From positions 53,484,290 through 53,548,289 of the forward strand of contig NC_065541.1 in NCBI RefSeq assembly GCF_932294415.1: a stretch of 64,000 nucleotides of DNA. The letters run 5' to 3'. Below, piece after piece: positions 9,886 through 22,466 of the stretch; the stretch's first letter is position 1; the number at the start of each line of letters is the position of its first letter. The notes beneath the pieces were generated by a model. It worked only from the letters and a program-made list of their open reading frames with translations, was not told where the DNA came from and ran no database searches. The position numbers were made by a program, and so were the translations under genes. The stretch is from Quercus robur. Taxonomy: Eukaryota > Streptophyta > Magnoliopsida > Fagales > Fagaceae.

Positions 9886-12800
9886 CTACTGTGGTGGTTG
9901 TGATGGTGGAGGTAGTGGCTGATATGGTTGCTGCAGAAATGGTTGCTGCTGCCGCAGAAATGGTTGTTGCTGCTGCAGAAATTGTTGTTGTTGCTGCTGC
10001 AGAAATGGTTGTTGCTGCTGCAGAAATTGTTGTTGCTGCTGCAGGTGTTCTTGTTGTGTGTTATCACTCAGAAAGACAATATTATGCACACCAAAAGGAT
10101 CCATGTTCCTGCTGACGGTCTCTTCACCACTAGAATTTCTGATCTGGACAAAGCCTGCTAACTCATTGCTAATGATCCAACTTCCAACATGACTAGAATT
10201 AGGAAAAGTATAACCTAGCTGACTGACTGGTGGAGTCAATTGCCCATACATAGGATTGGATGGATTACTACAACTTGAGTCTATGTAATTAGGAACATGT
10301 GTGGAACCAACAAAGGGCATGTAGATGTGACCACTTAAATTCCTCTGCAAACCATTTCCAAGCACTGGTTGATATGATGTTGATGCGGATTGCTGATTTG
10401 AAAATCGAAGTCCATGAAAATTGAATGCTGATGAAGGATAGTATGATCCAAGGCTTGAGTCTACATAATTAGGAAAATGTGCAGAACCAAGGAAGGGCAT
10501 GTACATGTGACTACTTAAATTCCTCTGCAAATCATTTCCAAACTCTGGTTGATATGATGTCGATGCGGCTTGCTGATTTGGAAATTGAAGAAGTCCATGT
10601 AAATTGAATGCTGGTGAAGGATAGTGTGATCCAAGGCTTGAGTTTACATAATTAGGAAAATGTGCAGAACCAAGAAAGGGCGTGTACATGTGACTACTTA
10701 AATTTCTCCGCAAATCATTTCCAAACTCTGGTTGATATGATGTTGATACAGATTGCTGATTTGAAAATTGATGAAGTCCATGTAAATTGACTGCTGATGA
10801 AGGATAGTATGGTCCAAGGCTTGATCCAGTAGATTTTCCAATCATGGTCTTTTGAATTGCATCTTGTTGACATTTCAAGGGGAGATGATTTTTCTGCAAT
10901 GGTAACATTTATGGTAAGTTCCTTTGAGTCACAACTGACACCATTGTGCCATTACCAGATCTGTACACATCTACCGAAAAAATTGGAGTATAGAGCAAAA
11001 CATTTCTTGATACCTATCTAAAACAAAAGATGGAATTCAGGAAATTCAGAAGTCACTGTGAAAAAGTAACTATGCTGCAACTAAGTTTCATTTAGAAATT
11101 TAGGATATTTTTTCCTTTTTTTGCTCAGCATGGCAAATTGGGATTCAATTATTACTATTTCTTGCCAAATTGAAATACCAGCGTATGTCCAAAGGGTGCT
11201 TACATATTTTCATAGAGATACCTCTCAATTCAAGAACAAAATTTGAAAAGATTGCACTTCCTTTCAAAATACAAACCTGTAAATGCCTTGAAATATTTTC
11301 CCTTTTCAGTCCCGGGGCATTCATTTGCTGAATTATCTTCTTTGGATGAGCTGCTAAATCAAGACAGGAATCATGTACCATAATTATGAAGAGTGGAGAC
11401 AGTACCAAATAGGATAAATTTTCACCAGCAAACTATAATTATGAAAATGCTTACTGTCAATGCCTAATACATTAAAAGCTTGTGGGAATCTGTTGTGTAA
11501 CTCATTATTCCAAACTAGATTTGGCTTCTTTAGGACTGATGAATCATAATTCTCTTCCTCCTCATCTTTGTTCATCTCTTCTGGTGCTTTTCTTTTGGCC
11601 TTTTGGTGGCTTTGCTCCTTTTTATTCTCAAATGGCTGATTCACTGATTCCTCAGATAATGCCCGTTGACCACTGCTTATTCTATCAGCAGCTAAGGTTT
11701 TGTCACTTTTCTTCATGAGTGCAAACTGCCAAATGTTTTTCATGTCATTCAAAGTGATTGGTTTCACGAGATGCAACACAGCACCTTTAAACAGGCTGCC
11801 TAACATGGCTTTCTCACTATCATCAGCTGACATAACTGCATTAGGAATAAAAGACAGAAAGTGTCAGAGAGAAGAAACCGCCCATTGAGAACATTTTGTG
11901 GTAAAAGAAAACAAAAGAAAAAACCGAATCTGGAGTGATACTTACTAATGACTGGCAATTTAGACATTTCTTGCATTCTCTCTAGGAACTCATATTTATC
12001 CATGTCAGGCAAATGAGCCTCTGTCACAACAAGCTGAAGATCATCTTTCTCCCGTGCAATTGCCAATGCATCAGAGCCTTGCTTAGCAGTCACAACTGGT
12101 GGTGAAATGATTAGGAACATTCAGAAAATAATTCTAGTGAAATGTTAGTCCCGGATGCTAACAAAGAAGACATAGGAAAAGACAAGATAAAGAAAGTTTC
12201 AAAAGTTCTGAGGAGCTTGTGGTTGAAACGATTGCAATCTCCAACAACTACATTGAGCATATTAGTCCTGAAGGATATAATACATATCTGTCTCTCTAAA
12301 TTATGAGAATATATGATGTTTTCTTCAAATAGGGCTGTAACATGTCAATGTTCATCACAATAGCAAAAGGGAAGCAATGAAAACATCATAATTGCAGGGT
12401 TGGCTTTGGGCCTAGGCTTAAGACACCCCATTAGAGGAAAAAAGCCCTAATACTCCAAATTTTGAGATAATTGGTCTTCCAAAGAGGGAGAAAAAAAACA
12501 TAATTGGCTTGTATGCTTTCTCCCCCACCCAAAGAAAGCTCACAAAATTTTCAGCCATTAGAAATCCAACCCAATTGAAACCCTAGTTGTTTCACACACA
12601 CAAAAAAAATGTTGATCAATTTTCCTAACAGCTTGAGACTTCAATTTTTCTAAACTAGTTTCTCACAAGGTAAATTATTAACATTACCCCCTCAATCTCC
12701 CACATAACCATGCATCAAACACTCTCTCTCTCTCTCTCTCTCAACACCATTATCAAAATTGGAAATTAAATTTCAGCTTTCCTTCACCATGTATCGCCTC

Positions 12801-13819
12801 TACCTAAGATAAAGTAAAACTTACTTTTTTTTAAATAAAAATAATAAAATTTGCTATTTTTGTTAAATTCTACGTCTGAACCATAAAATTTGATTCTTTA
12901 TACAAAATTAATCTTGATTTAGTTAGTTCTAATTCATCGATGTGTGTCTAATTCGTTTTTGGTTGGGCAGATTGAGGTTATTAGGTGATTCTATACTCTA
13001 TAGTTAGCTAAAGTTGTGATAGTGCCTTTGATCACTTAGATTCTATTGATCTATGTCTTAAATTTATTTTATTCTTGTCAAATTATAATTTAACATTGTA
13101 GATAGTGATCTTCTTATTTGAAAATATTTTTCAATAATAAATGACTACTAGAAAATATCAATTTAGATATGAGAAACTTTTGAAATGAAAAGTGGGATTG
13201 AAAGAAAAATATAGAAAAACTAATTGAATCTCAGATAGAAAATTTCATTTAAAAAAATACCTAGTCCAAAAACTAAATTATTAATTTTGTTTATCAAATA
13301 GCACGAAGAATTTTTAAATAAACAATTTGCAAGAAGAATGAATTTTAAATAAAAAAATTTATAATAGAAAAAGTGAAATAAATATTATTAAAATATTATT
13401 TAATTAAAAAAAAAAAAAAAGATCCCACTGAAAATTGTCACCTTAGGTTTCAAACAGTGTCGAGTCAGCCTTGCATATTTGCTATAAATTTTTCATTAAT
13501 TAGTGAATATTGATTATAAATCAACTGGAAAGAGAGAGAGACCCAAAAAAAAAAAAAAAAAAACCACTGTTATATCTTAATTAGGATCTTAGAAAAACAA
13601 GAAAAATCCCAAAAGCATATAAAAATAACAACAAAAAGAAAGAATTGTTTCTTCCTATTCTAATCTCTATTGCTTACCTTTGTAACCAAATCTATAGAGC
13701 ATTTTTGATATGAAGGTGAGACAGGTAGAATCACCGTCCACAACCAAAACGCTGACATCTCTAGGCAATGAACTGGAATTGTGGACAGGTTCAACTGAGA
13801 TGCTCTTCTCACGGTTCAT
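9886..13819 (-). CDS. Type-B response regulator-like protein RR-B, with Glu at the phospho-site and a shortened C-terminus
   Basis: The five exons are 13819-13678, 12095-11946, 11835-11455, 11353-11277 and 10893-9886. They total 1758 nt, 585 residues plus TAG. The receiver is about residues 20-140: Asp28 is kept, position 29 is Gly instead of Asp, the phospho-acceptor is Glu73 (VTEAHLPDM) and Lys122 is kept. The GARP/Myb region is about 202-255. Its hallmark SHLQKYR reads RHLQKNH, and the helix start reads VWNNELHNRF, so DNA binding may be impaired. The C-terminal region has three tandem 61-residue modules and a long Gln tract. It stops at TAG (9888-9886), where the paralogue RR-C continues for about 50 residues. 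The downstream homologous DNA has further stops and indels. It may be an expressed diverged regulator or an early pseudogene; the long open frames and clean splice sites favour some constraint. Confidence 0.82.
9928..10046 (-). repeat. CAG-type codon repeat encoding poly-Gln in RR-B
   Basis: The stretch is an imperfect array of TTGCTGCTGCAGAAATGG-type units on the plus strand. On the coding strand it gives Gln runs broken by Phe-Leu or Pro-Phe-Leu pairs. RR-C has only a single short counterpart (LQQPYQP), so the expansion is specific to RR-B. Repeats of this kind are prone to length polymorphism. Confidence 0.85.
10267..10815 (-). repeat. Three tandem 183-bp coding modules in exon 5 of RR-B
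   Basis: The phrase CCAAGGCTTGA recurs at about 10448, 10631 and 10814, exactly 183 bp apart. Each module encodes about 61 residues with the landmarks YYPSSAFN, STSYQPEFGN, LQRNLSSHMYMPF and FPNY. The third module is one codon shorter and more diverged. RR-C carries one copy, so the array arose after the gene duplication. Because 183 is a multiple of 3 the frame is kept. Confidence 0.9.
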
Positions 13820-13927
13820 GCTGGTTACGCTATAAAAGACAAAATGAAGCTCCGAGATGGGGAAAATATTTGGTTAGAGCACTAACAAAGTCAAGAGAGA
13901 AAGAAAGAGAGATGCTTATACCACATG

Positions 13928-13935
13928 CTTATATA
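13928..13935 (-). promoter_or_regulatory. Probable TATA box of RR-B
   Basis: TATATAAG on the minus strand lies about 110 bp upstream of the RR-B start codon. It is embedded in a context (CACTATATAAG) conserved at the same distance upstream of RR-C. Confidence 0.55.
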
Positions 13936-14995
13936 GTGTATATTGAGATTCATACAATTCTAACTCAAAAGGAAGTCTCTGACAAAACTATTTATTTTTA
14001 CAATTGGCTAGTGCTAGTGTTATTGCAGGGCGCTTATATTGGCCAGCAATTGCAATTATAAACTAGAAACTCATTAGTCAAGCAATATTTCTTCTGTAAT
14101 GTAAATTTGCAAAGCAACAAAGTAAAAGAGTTGGTAATTGATTTGAGCACCCTAAGCTTTTCAACTCTTTTGAAAAGTTGGGAGCAGGAGCACACAGTAA
14201 AGTCCAGAGAATATTTAGCATGTCATTTATCAAAATCAAATTTGCCACGTATAAAGAGGGAGTCAAGTTCAATACTGAGCTTCCTTGTAAAAAATTTAGG
14301 AATTTTGTACATGCCACATATATTAAAAATATATTAATACGGTTAATTACTTTCACAGATTTATTGTGCTACATTTATATAAAAGCCTTAATAAGGCTAC
14401 CTTCTTTAAAAGATTTATTTCATTTAATATTATAATCTCGACTTGTTCAATTAGAGTAATTCATGTTGCTCTTAGTTGTTAGAGGTCTCAAAACCTATTT
14501 GACTGTCATAGACTTGATAAAGTAAGTAAATTTAGCTAACTTATTATTAAATCCAATTTAAGTTTCACAGTTTAGTCTGGGAGGCTCCACACCTAGCATA
14601 TCAAGGGCCATTGCAAAGATACATGACTCCATGATTTTCCCATTAGTATTTTTTAAACTCTGCAGATGATCACTTGACTGTTGCATGCATCAATATCAAA
14701 CACATATACTAGGATCTCCAATAACCACAGGATTTACTTATGGTCTCATATTTGGAGCCCAACATACCATAAGTTTCTCAAAATAAATTCTTATAATATT
14801 CCTGAATATCCTAGTTAGTTTGTCTGGTGTCAATTTCCGGAACAAGCTGCTGTTCATTTGTTACATGATTTATTTAAAACTGCCTGCATTCCTTTCATAG
14901 TTGAGTTATCAACAGCAGATAGGAATATAATTGAGAATGGGTGGATGAATGAAAAAGGCTACATTTTATGATCTGGCAGATAACTTCATGCCTAA

Positions 14996-16560
14996 TCAAT
15001 CTCAAAGTGCTTGTATAAAATCTTCATATTTGATTTTCCAATTTCTACTACATCAATTATGATTGATTAGGCTCTGACACAAACGGATACCATAATAAAA
15101 GAATTCTTGTTTGTATTCCTGTACAAATTTTCAACTTTTGAAAATTTATTTAGTGACACATCAAAACTATATCGTTACGAAAAGATATTACTGAGGCGTA
15201 GATGTAGTTGCAAGGGTGACAGATGGTCACCATGCAGAGCCATTGGCCTTGACAACAGAGTTGTTACCAAAAATGTGTTGTTATGGCATAAAAACATTTT
15301 ATAAAATAATTTTATTGCTCATTTCATGTTTTCCTAGTCTGCATCATTATTTTGAGAATGACAGTATTGCCTTGAAAGTTTTGAATAGATTCCAGATTTG
15401 TCAAAATTTTGGAAATTATTTGTTTGAGATGATTTTTATAGTAATTTTCATGTCATATAATGTTTTGAGATTAACATGATGACAAATTGTAGAAGACAAA
15501 TTTTCACTTTATCAATATCATATTCAAAAACATTAATCAACGAAATGGGAGAACATCCTCACATAATTAATATGATGCATAATTAATACCTAGATGTTTT
15601 CTTGTAATAAAGATCAAATTTCTATATGCATAATAATAATAAGTAAGCCTCATTAATTTTAAATTAGACTCAAATGACTAACTTTGAGTACCACTTCAAG
15701 CTTCAGAAAACAACTTTTGTTTAAGCAATAAAGAATATATCTAGCTTAGAATTATGGCTAAATGATTAATCACGCCTAATCAATCTCAAAGTGCTTGTAT
15801 AAAATCTTCATATTTGATTTTCCAATTTCTACAACGTCAATTATGATTGATTAGGCTCTGACACAAACAGATACCGTAATAAAAGAATGCTTGTTTGTAT
15901 CCCTGTACAAATTTTCAACTTTTGAAAATATATTTAGTAACACGTCAAAACTATATCGTTACGAAAAGATATAACTGAGATGTAGAGGCAGTTGCAAGGG
16001 TGACAGATGGTCACCATGCAGAGCCATTGGCCTTGGCAACAGAGTTGTTACCAAAAATGTGTTGTGATGGGATAAAAACATTTCATAAAATGATTATATT
16101 GCTCATTTCATGTATGCCTAGTCTGCATTATTATTTGGGGAAATGACAGTACTGCCTTGAAAGTTTTGAAAATATTCCAGATTTGTCAAAATTTTGGAAA
16201 TTATTTGTTTGAGATTGTTTTTAAAGTAATTTTCATGTCATCTAATGTTTTGAGATTAACATGATGACAAACTGCAGAAGGCAATTTTTCACTTTATCAA
16301 ATCATATTCAAAAGCATTAATCAACAAAATGGGAGAACATCCTCACATAATTAATATGATGCATAATATAATACCTAGATGTTATCTTGTAATAAAGATC
16401 AAATTTCTATATGTGTAATTATAATAAGTGAGCCTCATTAATTTTAAATTAGACTCAAATGACTAACTTTGAATAACACTTCAAGCGTTAGAACCTACAA
16501 ACCTTGCAACTAGAAAACAACTTTTGTTTAAGCTTTAAAGAATATATCTAGCTTGTTAGA
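14996..16560. repeat. Tandem repeat of about 780 bp, two copies
   Basis: The phrase AATCAATCTCAAAGTGCTTG begins both copies, at about 14996 and 15777. Colinearity runs through TTGATTTTCCAATTTCTAC, the TATCGTTACGAAAAGATAT block and the ATTATGGCTAAATGATTAA phrase. A single related copy lies near 8340-9060 in the other duplication unit. The function is unknown. Confidence 0.8.
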
Positions 16561-17201
16561 ATTATGGCTAAATGATTAAATTCACCATTTTCTAACAAGT
16601 TAAGCTTTTAGGACAAAGATAGGAGATCCCATTTGGCCCCACTAATTAAGGGGGAGTTTAGGCCCATGCATGAGGCGAAGTGTTAGAATTACAGTAGAAA
16701 ATGAAGACAGTCTAACCCAAATTGTCATGATAGACTGAATAGTGAATAGACAAAGATATTCATCAAACAGTGTTTTATTGCAATGCAAGTAAGATATAGC
16801 AACCAAAGAAAAACAACATCATCAAATTCAACTACTTCCTCCAAACCACTATCCATCAAACAGTGTTTTATTATAATGCAACTAAGAAATAACAACTAAA
16901 CAAAAACAACATCATCAAATTCAAGTACTTCCTCCAAACCACTAAGAGTGGACTCAAACCTTCAGACTAAAATTGAAAAACAAATGTAAGTTTTACACCT
17001 TTTGTGCTTGGATTCCAAACTTTCACCCAATGCTTAAGCCATAAATCTGGAAGCTCACTGGTCCAAATAAATAGTGATGTCAATGTCCATGTACATGGCC
17101 TCTTCTCACCCTTGATGCCTAAACATTTAAAAACATGGCTTATAAGTGTGAAGAATTTTCAAAATGCCAGGAAAAAGAAAAAAGGTACATAAACTTCAAC
17201 A

Positions 17202-19864
17202 TTAAGTAGCACCAATATACCTGGACACAAAACTTGTCGATTGCCAAAGATCGTCAAGGTCCTCATCATTGAACATATTATTAGGGTCTTTCAAAAGATC
17301 AAATAATTCATCAATTTCTCCTCTTTCAACCCCAAAAATGTCAGGTTCTTCTGGCTCCTGTGGTGGTTGTGGTGGTGGAGGAAGTGGCTGATATGGTTGC
17401 TGCAGCTGTTCTTGTTGTGTGGTATCACTCAGAAAACCAATATGATCCACACCAAAAGGATCCATGTTCCCGCTGAGGGTCTCTTCACCACTAGAATTTC
17501 CTATCTGGAAAAAGCCTGCTAACTCATTGCTAGTGATCCAGCTTCCAACATAACTAGAATCAGGATAAGTAGAATCTAGCTGATTCACTGGAGGAGTCAA
17601 TTGCCCATACATAGGATTGGATGGATCACTACAACTTGAGTCTATGTAATTAGGAAAATCTGCAGAGCCATGAAAGGGCATGTGCATTTGACTACTTAAA
17701 TTTCTCTGTAAATCATTTCCTAATTCTGGTTGATTTGATGTGGCTGAGGATTGCTGATTTGAAACTTGAAGAAGTCCTTGTAAATTGAATGTTGATGAAG
17801 GATAGTATGATGTAAGGCTTGATCCAGTAGGATCTCTTGTCATTGTCTTTTGGATTGCATCTTGCTCCCGTTTCAAGGAGAGACGATATTTCTGCAACAG
17901 TAACATTTATGACAAGTTCTTTTCAGTCACAATTGACATCATTATGCCATTACAAGATTGGTACATCTACAGAAAAAAAAAATTTGGAGTATGGAGCAAA
18001 ATATTTCTTGATACCTCTCTAAAACAAAAGCTGGAATTCAGGAAAATTCAGAAGTCATGGTGAAAAAGTAATTGTGCTTCAGCTAAGTTTCATTTGGAAA
18101 ATTAATATATTTTTTTCCCTTTTTTGCTTGGCATTGCAAATTGATTTTCAAGTATTACTACTTCTTGCCATATGGGAACCCCAGCTCATATCAAAAGGGT
18201 GCTTTTAGATTTTTATAAAGATACCAATTACATCAAGAACAGACTATTGAAAAGATTGCACTTCCTTATATAAGACATACCTGTAAATGGCTTGAAATAT
18301 TCTCCTTTTTCAGTCCTGGCGTATTCATATACTTAAGTATCTTCTTTGGATGAGCTCCTAAATCAAGACAGGAATCAGCCACCGTAATTATGAAGAGTAG
18401 AAACGGTATTAAATAGGATAAACTTCCACCATCAAACTAGAATTAAGAAATGCTTACTGTCAATGCCTAGTACTTTTATAGCTTGCAGGAATCTGTCATG
18501 TAGCTCATTAGTCCAAGTTAGCTTTGGCTTCTTTAGGACTGATGAATCATAATTCTCTTCCTCCTCGTCTTTTTCCGTCTCTTCCAGTGCTATTCTTTTG
18601 GCCTTTTGGAGGCTTTGCTTCCTTTTATTCTCAAATGATTGACTCTCTGTATCCTCATCTGATGCACTCTCCTCAGATGATTCCCCTTGAACACTGCTTA
18701 CTCCGTCAGCAACTAGTGTTTTCTCACTATTCTTCATGAATGCAAACTGCCATAGGTTTTTCACGTCGTTCAAAGTAATTGGTTTTATAAGATATAATGC
18801 AGCACCTTTAAACAAGCTGCCTAACACGGTATTTTCATTATCATCAGCTGACATAACTACATTAGGAATAAAAGATCAATACTGTCAGACAGATGGAACC
18901 ACGCCTTTGATAACATTTTATGGTCAAAGAAAACAAGAGAAAAAGCTTAATCTGAAGTGAGACTTACTAACAACGGGCAATTTGGACATTTCTCCCATTC
19001 TCTCCAGGAACTCATATTTATCCATGTCAGGCAAATGAGCTTCTGCCAGAACAAGTTGAAGATCATCTTCCTCCCGTGCAATTGCCAAAGCATCAGAGGC
19101 TCGCTTAGCGGTCACAACTGGAGGTAAAATTGATTAGGATTATTTAGAAAATAACTCTAGTGAAATGTTAGTCCCAGATGCTACATAAGTTTGATAGTGC
19201 TTTGTGCTAATTTGGGAGATCTTATTTTCATTGGTTTATTGGGCTTAAAAAATAAGTTGGCAAAAGTACAGTTTTACCTTGAAAAATAGAATTTTAAAAA
19301 ATTGTACATAAACTAAATAAGCCAAATAAGCTGGAAACAAGCTTTGACAAAATGAGAGGTTACAAAGAAGACAGAGGAAAAGATGAGATAAATAACATCT
19401 TAAAGTTATGAGGAACTTGTGGTAGAAATGGTTGTAAATTCCTTGGGAGCCAAATTGAGCATATTAGCCTAGAAGGATATAATACATATTTGTCTCTCAG
19501 AATTATGAAAAGATATGATGTTTTCTTTAGGCAGTGATGTAACATCTCGATGTTCATCACCATTACAAAAAAAGGAGCAACAAATACATATATTTGGAGG
19601 GCCAACTTTAGGCCTAGGCCTGAGGCACCTCATTAGAAAAAGGCCCCAAAATTTTTAAATTGGGGGATAATTGGTTTTCCATGGGGATTGGGAGAAACAT
19701 TGATTGTTTCGCAAAAGAAAAAAAAAAAATGATGCAAATGTGCTGAATGCCGAATCATCATTAATGATCAATTTCCCCCAATGGCTTGAAACTTCAATTT
19801 TTGAAAATCAATTCATGGTAGATTTAACATTAGTCACCTAATTTCCTACATAACCACACATCAA

Positions 19865-19926
<62 letters not shown>

Positions 19927-21052
19927 CACCAATATTGTAATTGAAAATCAGATTCAGTTTTCCTTCACCATGCATTGCCTTACCCAAGATATAATAAATT
20001 TTCGTCTGTTTTTGTTAAATTTTAGTCTTGAATCTTGATATTTGATTTTCTATATGAAATTAATCTTGGTTTGGTTAGTATTAATTCATCAAGTTATGTG
20101 TTTAATTTGTTTTTGCTAGGACAGTTTAAAGTTACTGGGTGATTCCATTGTTAACTGAAGTTGCAATAGCACCTTTCATAAATTAGATTCTATTTTTTTA
20201 TGCTTTAAAATTTATTTAATTCTTGTCATATTGTAATTTTATATTGTAGATAGTGTTTCCTTTATTTCTAGATATTTTTTAATTATAAATGTCTACTATA
20301 AATATCAATTTGTTTTTTATAATAAATAAATATTAAAAAAACAAACAAACAAACAAAGCCTTAGATCCAAATTTTTAGGGGCTGGCTATGGGGTCCTCAA
20401 CAAATTAGTTAAAGTCGGCCACATGTATTCTTTTCCTCTATTCTATTTGATTCAAAATTATACTCTATGTTACTTCCACATTTCCCAAATTTGGATATAA
20501 AAGAATTATTTTTATAAGTGAGGGGTAGAGAGAAGAATAGAAAATTTAATTAAATCCCGAAGAAATTTCAATCAATAAAAACATAATTAGTAATTTGGCA
20601 TCTCAAAAAGCAAGGAGCATGGATGTTATAGAAAGTGATATAAATATTATTTTATTTATATTGAAAGATAAAAAGATCCCACTTAAAAATTTGTTGTCTT
20701 AGATCTCAAACAGTGTTGGGCTGGCCCTGCATACCTATGCATTTTTCTTTGTTTAGTCTAAAAACTGATACTACTAAACGAAATATATCTACTCGTCCCT
20801 CCTCCCTCCAACCCAAAAAAAACAAACAATTTAAGATAATCCCACAAACATATAAAAATAACAACAAAAAGAAATATTTGTCTCTTTCTATTATAATCTC
20901 TACTGATTACCTTTGTAACCAAATCTACAGAGCATTTCGGATATGATGGTGAGACATGTAGGATCACAATCCACAACCAAAATGCTGACGCCTTTAGGCA
21001 ATGAACTGGAATTTCTGATAGATTCAATTGAGATGCTCTTCTCACTGTTCAT
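17202..21052 (-). CDS. Type-B response regulator-like transcription factor RR-C, with Glu at the phospho-site
   Basis: The five exons are 21052-20911, 19117-18968, 18856-18458, 18357-18281 and 17891-17202. They total 1458 nt, 485 residues plus stop. The receiver covers about residues 20-140: Asp28, Cys29 in place of the second Asp, Glu73 at the phospho-acceptor position (LAEAHLPDM) and Lys122. The GARP/Myb domain is about 208-262 with an intact SHLQKYR, so DNA binding looks feasible. The C-terminal tail has a short Gln/Pro segment and an acidic, Leu/Asp-rich end (EIDELFDLL, DEDLDDLW) that could activate transcription. Glu at the acceptor site is known in pseudo-response regulators and may mimic phosphorylation. 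An in-frame Met at 21115 would add 21 residues; 21052 was chosen because it matches RR-B. A possible splice donor (CCAG|GTATAT) near the end leaves open a further 3' exon. Confidence 0.87.
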
Positions 21053-21156
21053 GCTGGTTATGCTATAAGACAAGGTAAAACTCAGAGATGAAGAAGATAT
21101 TTGTTTTGAGCACAAACAATGTCAAGAGAGAGAGAGAGAGATGCTTATACTGTATT

Positions 21157-21164
21157 CTTATATA
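21157..21164 (-). promoter_or_regulatory. Probable TATA box of RR-C
   Basis: TATATAAG on the minus strand lies about 105 bp upstream of the RR-C start. It is the positional counterpart of the RR-B TATA box, with the same CACTATATAAG context. Confidence 0.55.
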
Positions 21165-21539
21165 GTGTATACTGCGATGCATACTACATTTAAAGGAAAT
21201 TTATGTCAAACTCACATACTTTTTACCGTTTGCTAGTGCTAGTGCTAGTGCTATCACGTGGTGATTATATTGTCCAGCAACCGCAATTGTAAACGAGAAA
21301 CTCATCATCAATCAAGATTTCTTCTGTAAAGTAATTTTGCCAAGCAACAAAGTAAAAGAGTTGGTAATTGATTTGAGCAACCATAGCTTTTCAACTCTTC
21401 TAAAATGTTGGAAGTGTACAGGAAGGTCAAAAGAATATTTAGCATGTCATTTATCAAATTAAAAACTGCCATATATAAAGAGGGAGTCAAGATCATTAAT
21501 GAGCTTCCATATAAGAAAATTGTAGAAATTTTGGACATA

Positions 21540-21825
21540 CAACAACAAGAAGCTGTAATCCCAAATTTTTGGGGTTGGCTATGAATCCTTAATGGATTAG
21601 TTAGAATTGGCTACACGTATTAGGGAATGCCCCAATGAGTATCTGTATTGAATTCATTCATACTAAAGAGAGAAAATTTTACGCTAGCCTTCAACCTACC
21701 ACAACCCCTCTCCTTTTCTTGGGCTTGGGACTAGCAGTGAACAAATATAGAAACACTAAGCACAGACACATACAGAGTTAAGGATAGCAACCTACAAAGA
21801 GAAAAAATTGCTTTATAGAGTGACT
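21540..21825 (-). mobile_element. Short non-LTR retroposon with perfect 14-bp target-site duplication
   Basis: AAATTTTGGACATA is perfectly duplicated at 21526-21539 and 21826-21839. The 286-bp insert is absent at the corresponding place in the other duplication unit (about 14296-14310). On the minus strand it ends in CTTCTTGTTGTTG, after a GCCAACCCCAAAAATTTGGG-like phrase. A related fragment with a CAAACAAACAAAG end lies at about 20337-20430. A (TTG)n-like 3' end suggests an RTE-type LINE remnant, but that is inference. Confidence 0.7.
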
Positions 21826-22302
21826 AAATTTTGGACATATAATATAACCTTAATAAGGTTACCTTATTTATAAAGGTTTGTTTTGTTTACATATATTAAA
21901 AAACCATAATCAGGTTACCTTAGTTTTAAAGATGTGTTTCATTTAATATTACAACCTTGACTTGGTCAACTAGAGTTAATTCAGGATGCTCTTAGTTGTT
22001 TCAAAACCTAATTGAGAGTCAAAGACTTGAAAAAGAACAGTAAATTTAGCTAACCTTATTATTAAATCCAATTTAACTTCCATATTTTAATCCATGGGGT
22101 TCCTCACATAGCGTATCAAGCGCCATTGCAAGTAAATTTGTACTTTTTAAAATATGCTGATGATCACATGAGTGTTGCATGCATTGATTTAAAACACATA
22201 TGCTAGGATCTACCATAATCACAGGATTTATTAATGTTCTCATATTTGGAGCCCAAAACACCTTAAATTTCTCGAAACACTTTCTTATAATATTCCTAAA
22301 TA

Positions 22303-22466
22303 ATTTTTTCTTTTTTGAGGTAGAGTTTCAACTTATAGCATCCGCTCTTGATAATTACCCTTTATCATCAAACCAAGACATCAATTGGTTTTTGATGTAA
22401 GCGGAAATAAAACCTCAAATCTCTTATTCGACTATAAGAAACGGATAAGAGACTTTACCGGTTAAA
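22303..22466 (-). mobile_element. tRNA-derived SINE with 7-bp target-site duplication
   Basis: Read on the minus strand it begins with TTTAACCGGTAAAGTCTC (box-A-like). A box-B-like AGATTTGAGGTTTTA region and the AACCAATTGATGTCTTGGTT segment follow, and it ends CTCTACCTCAAAAAA. CTAAATA flanks it at 22296-22302 and 22467-22473. The equivalent locus in the other unit (about 14800-14825) has an uninterrupted single site. It is the same family as 36299-36474. Confidence 0.75.

Larger units (their letters stand above)
13820..17201. other. Intergenic stretch between RR-B and RR-C
   Basis: The stretch holds the RR-B promoter, upstream DNA shared with RR-C, and a two-copy tandem repeat of about 780 bp (14996-16560). 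About 16560-17201 corresponds to the 3' flank of RR-C. No exon is supported; short frames at 15107-15479 lie in the repeated non-coding block. Confidence 0.6.

Noticed and set aside
9882-10161. Plus-strand frames opposite the RR-B Gln tract
   Set aside because: They are shadows of the CAG-type repeat (Val/Ala/Glu or Leu/Gln runs) on the strand opposite a well-supported exon.
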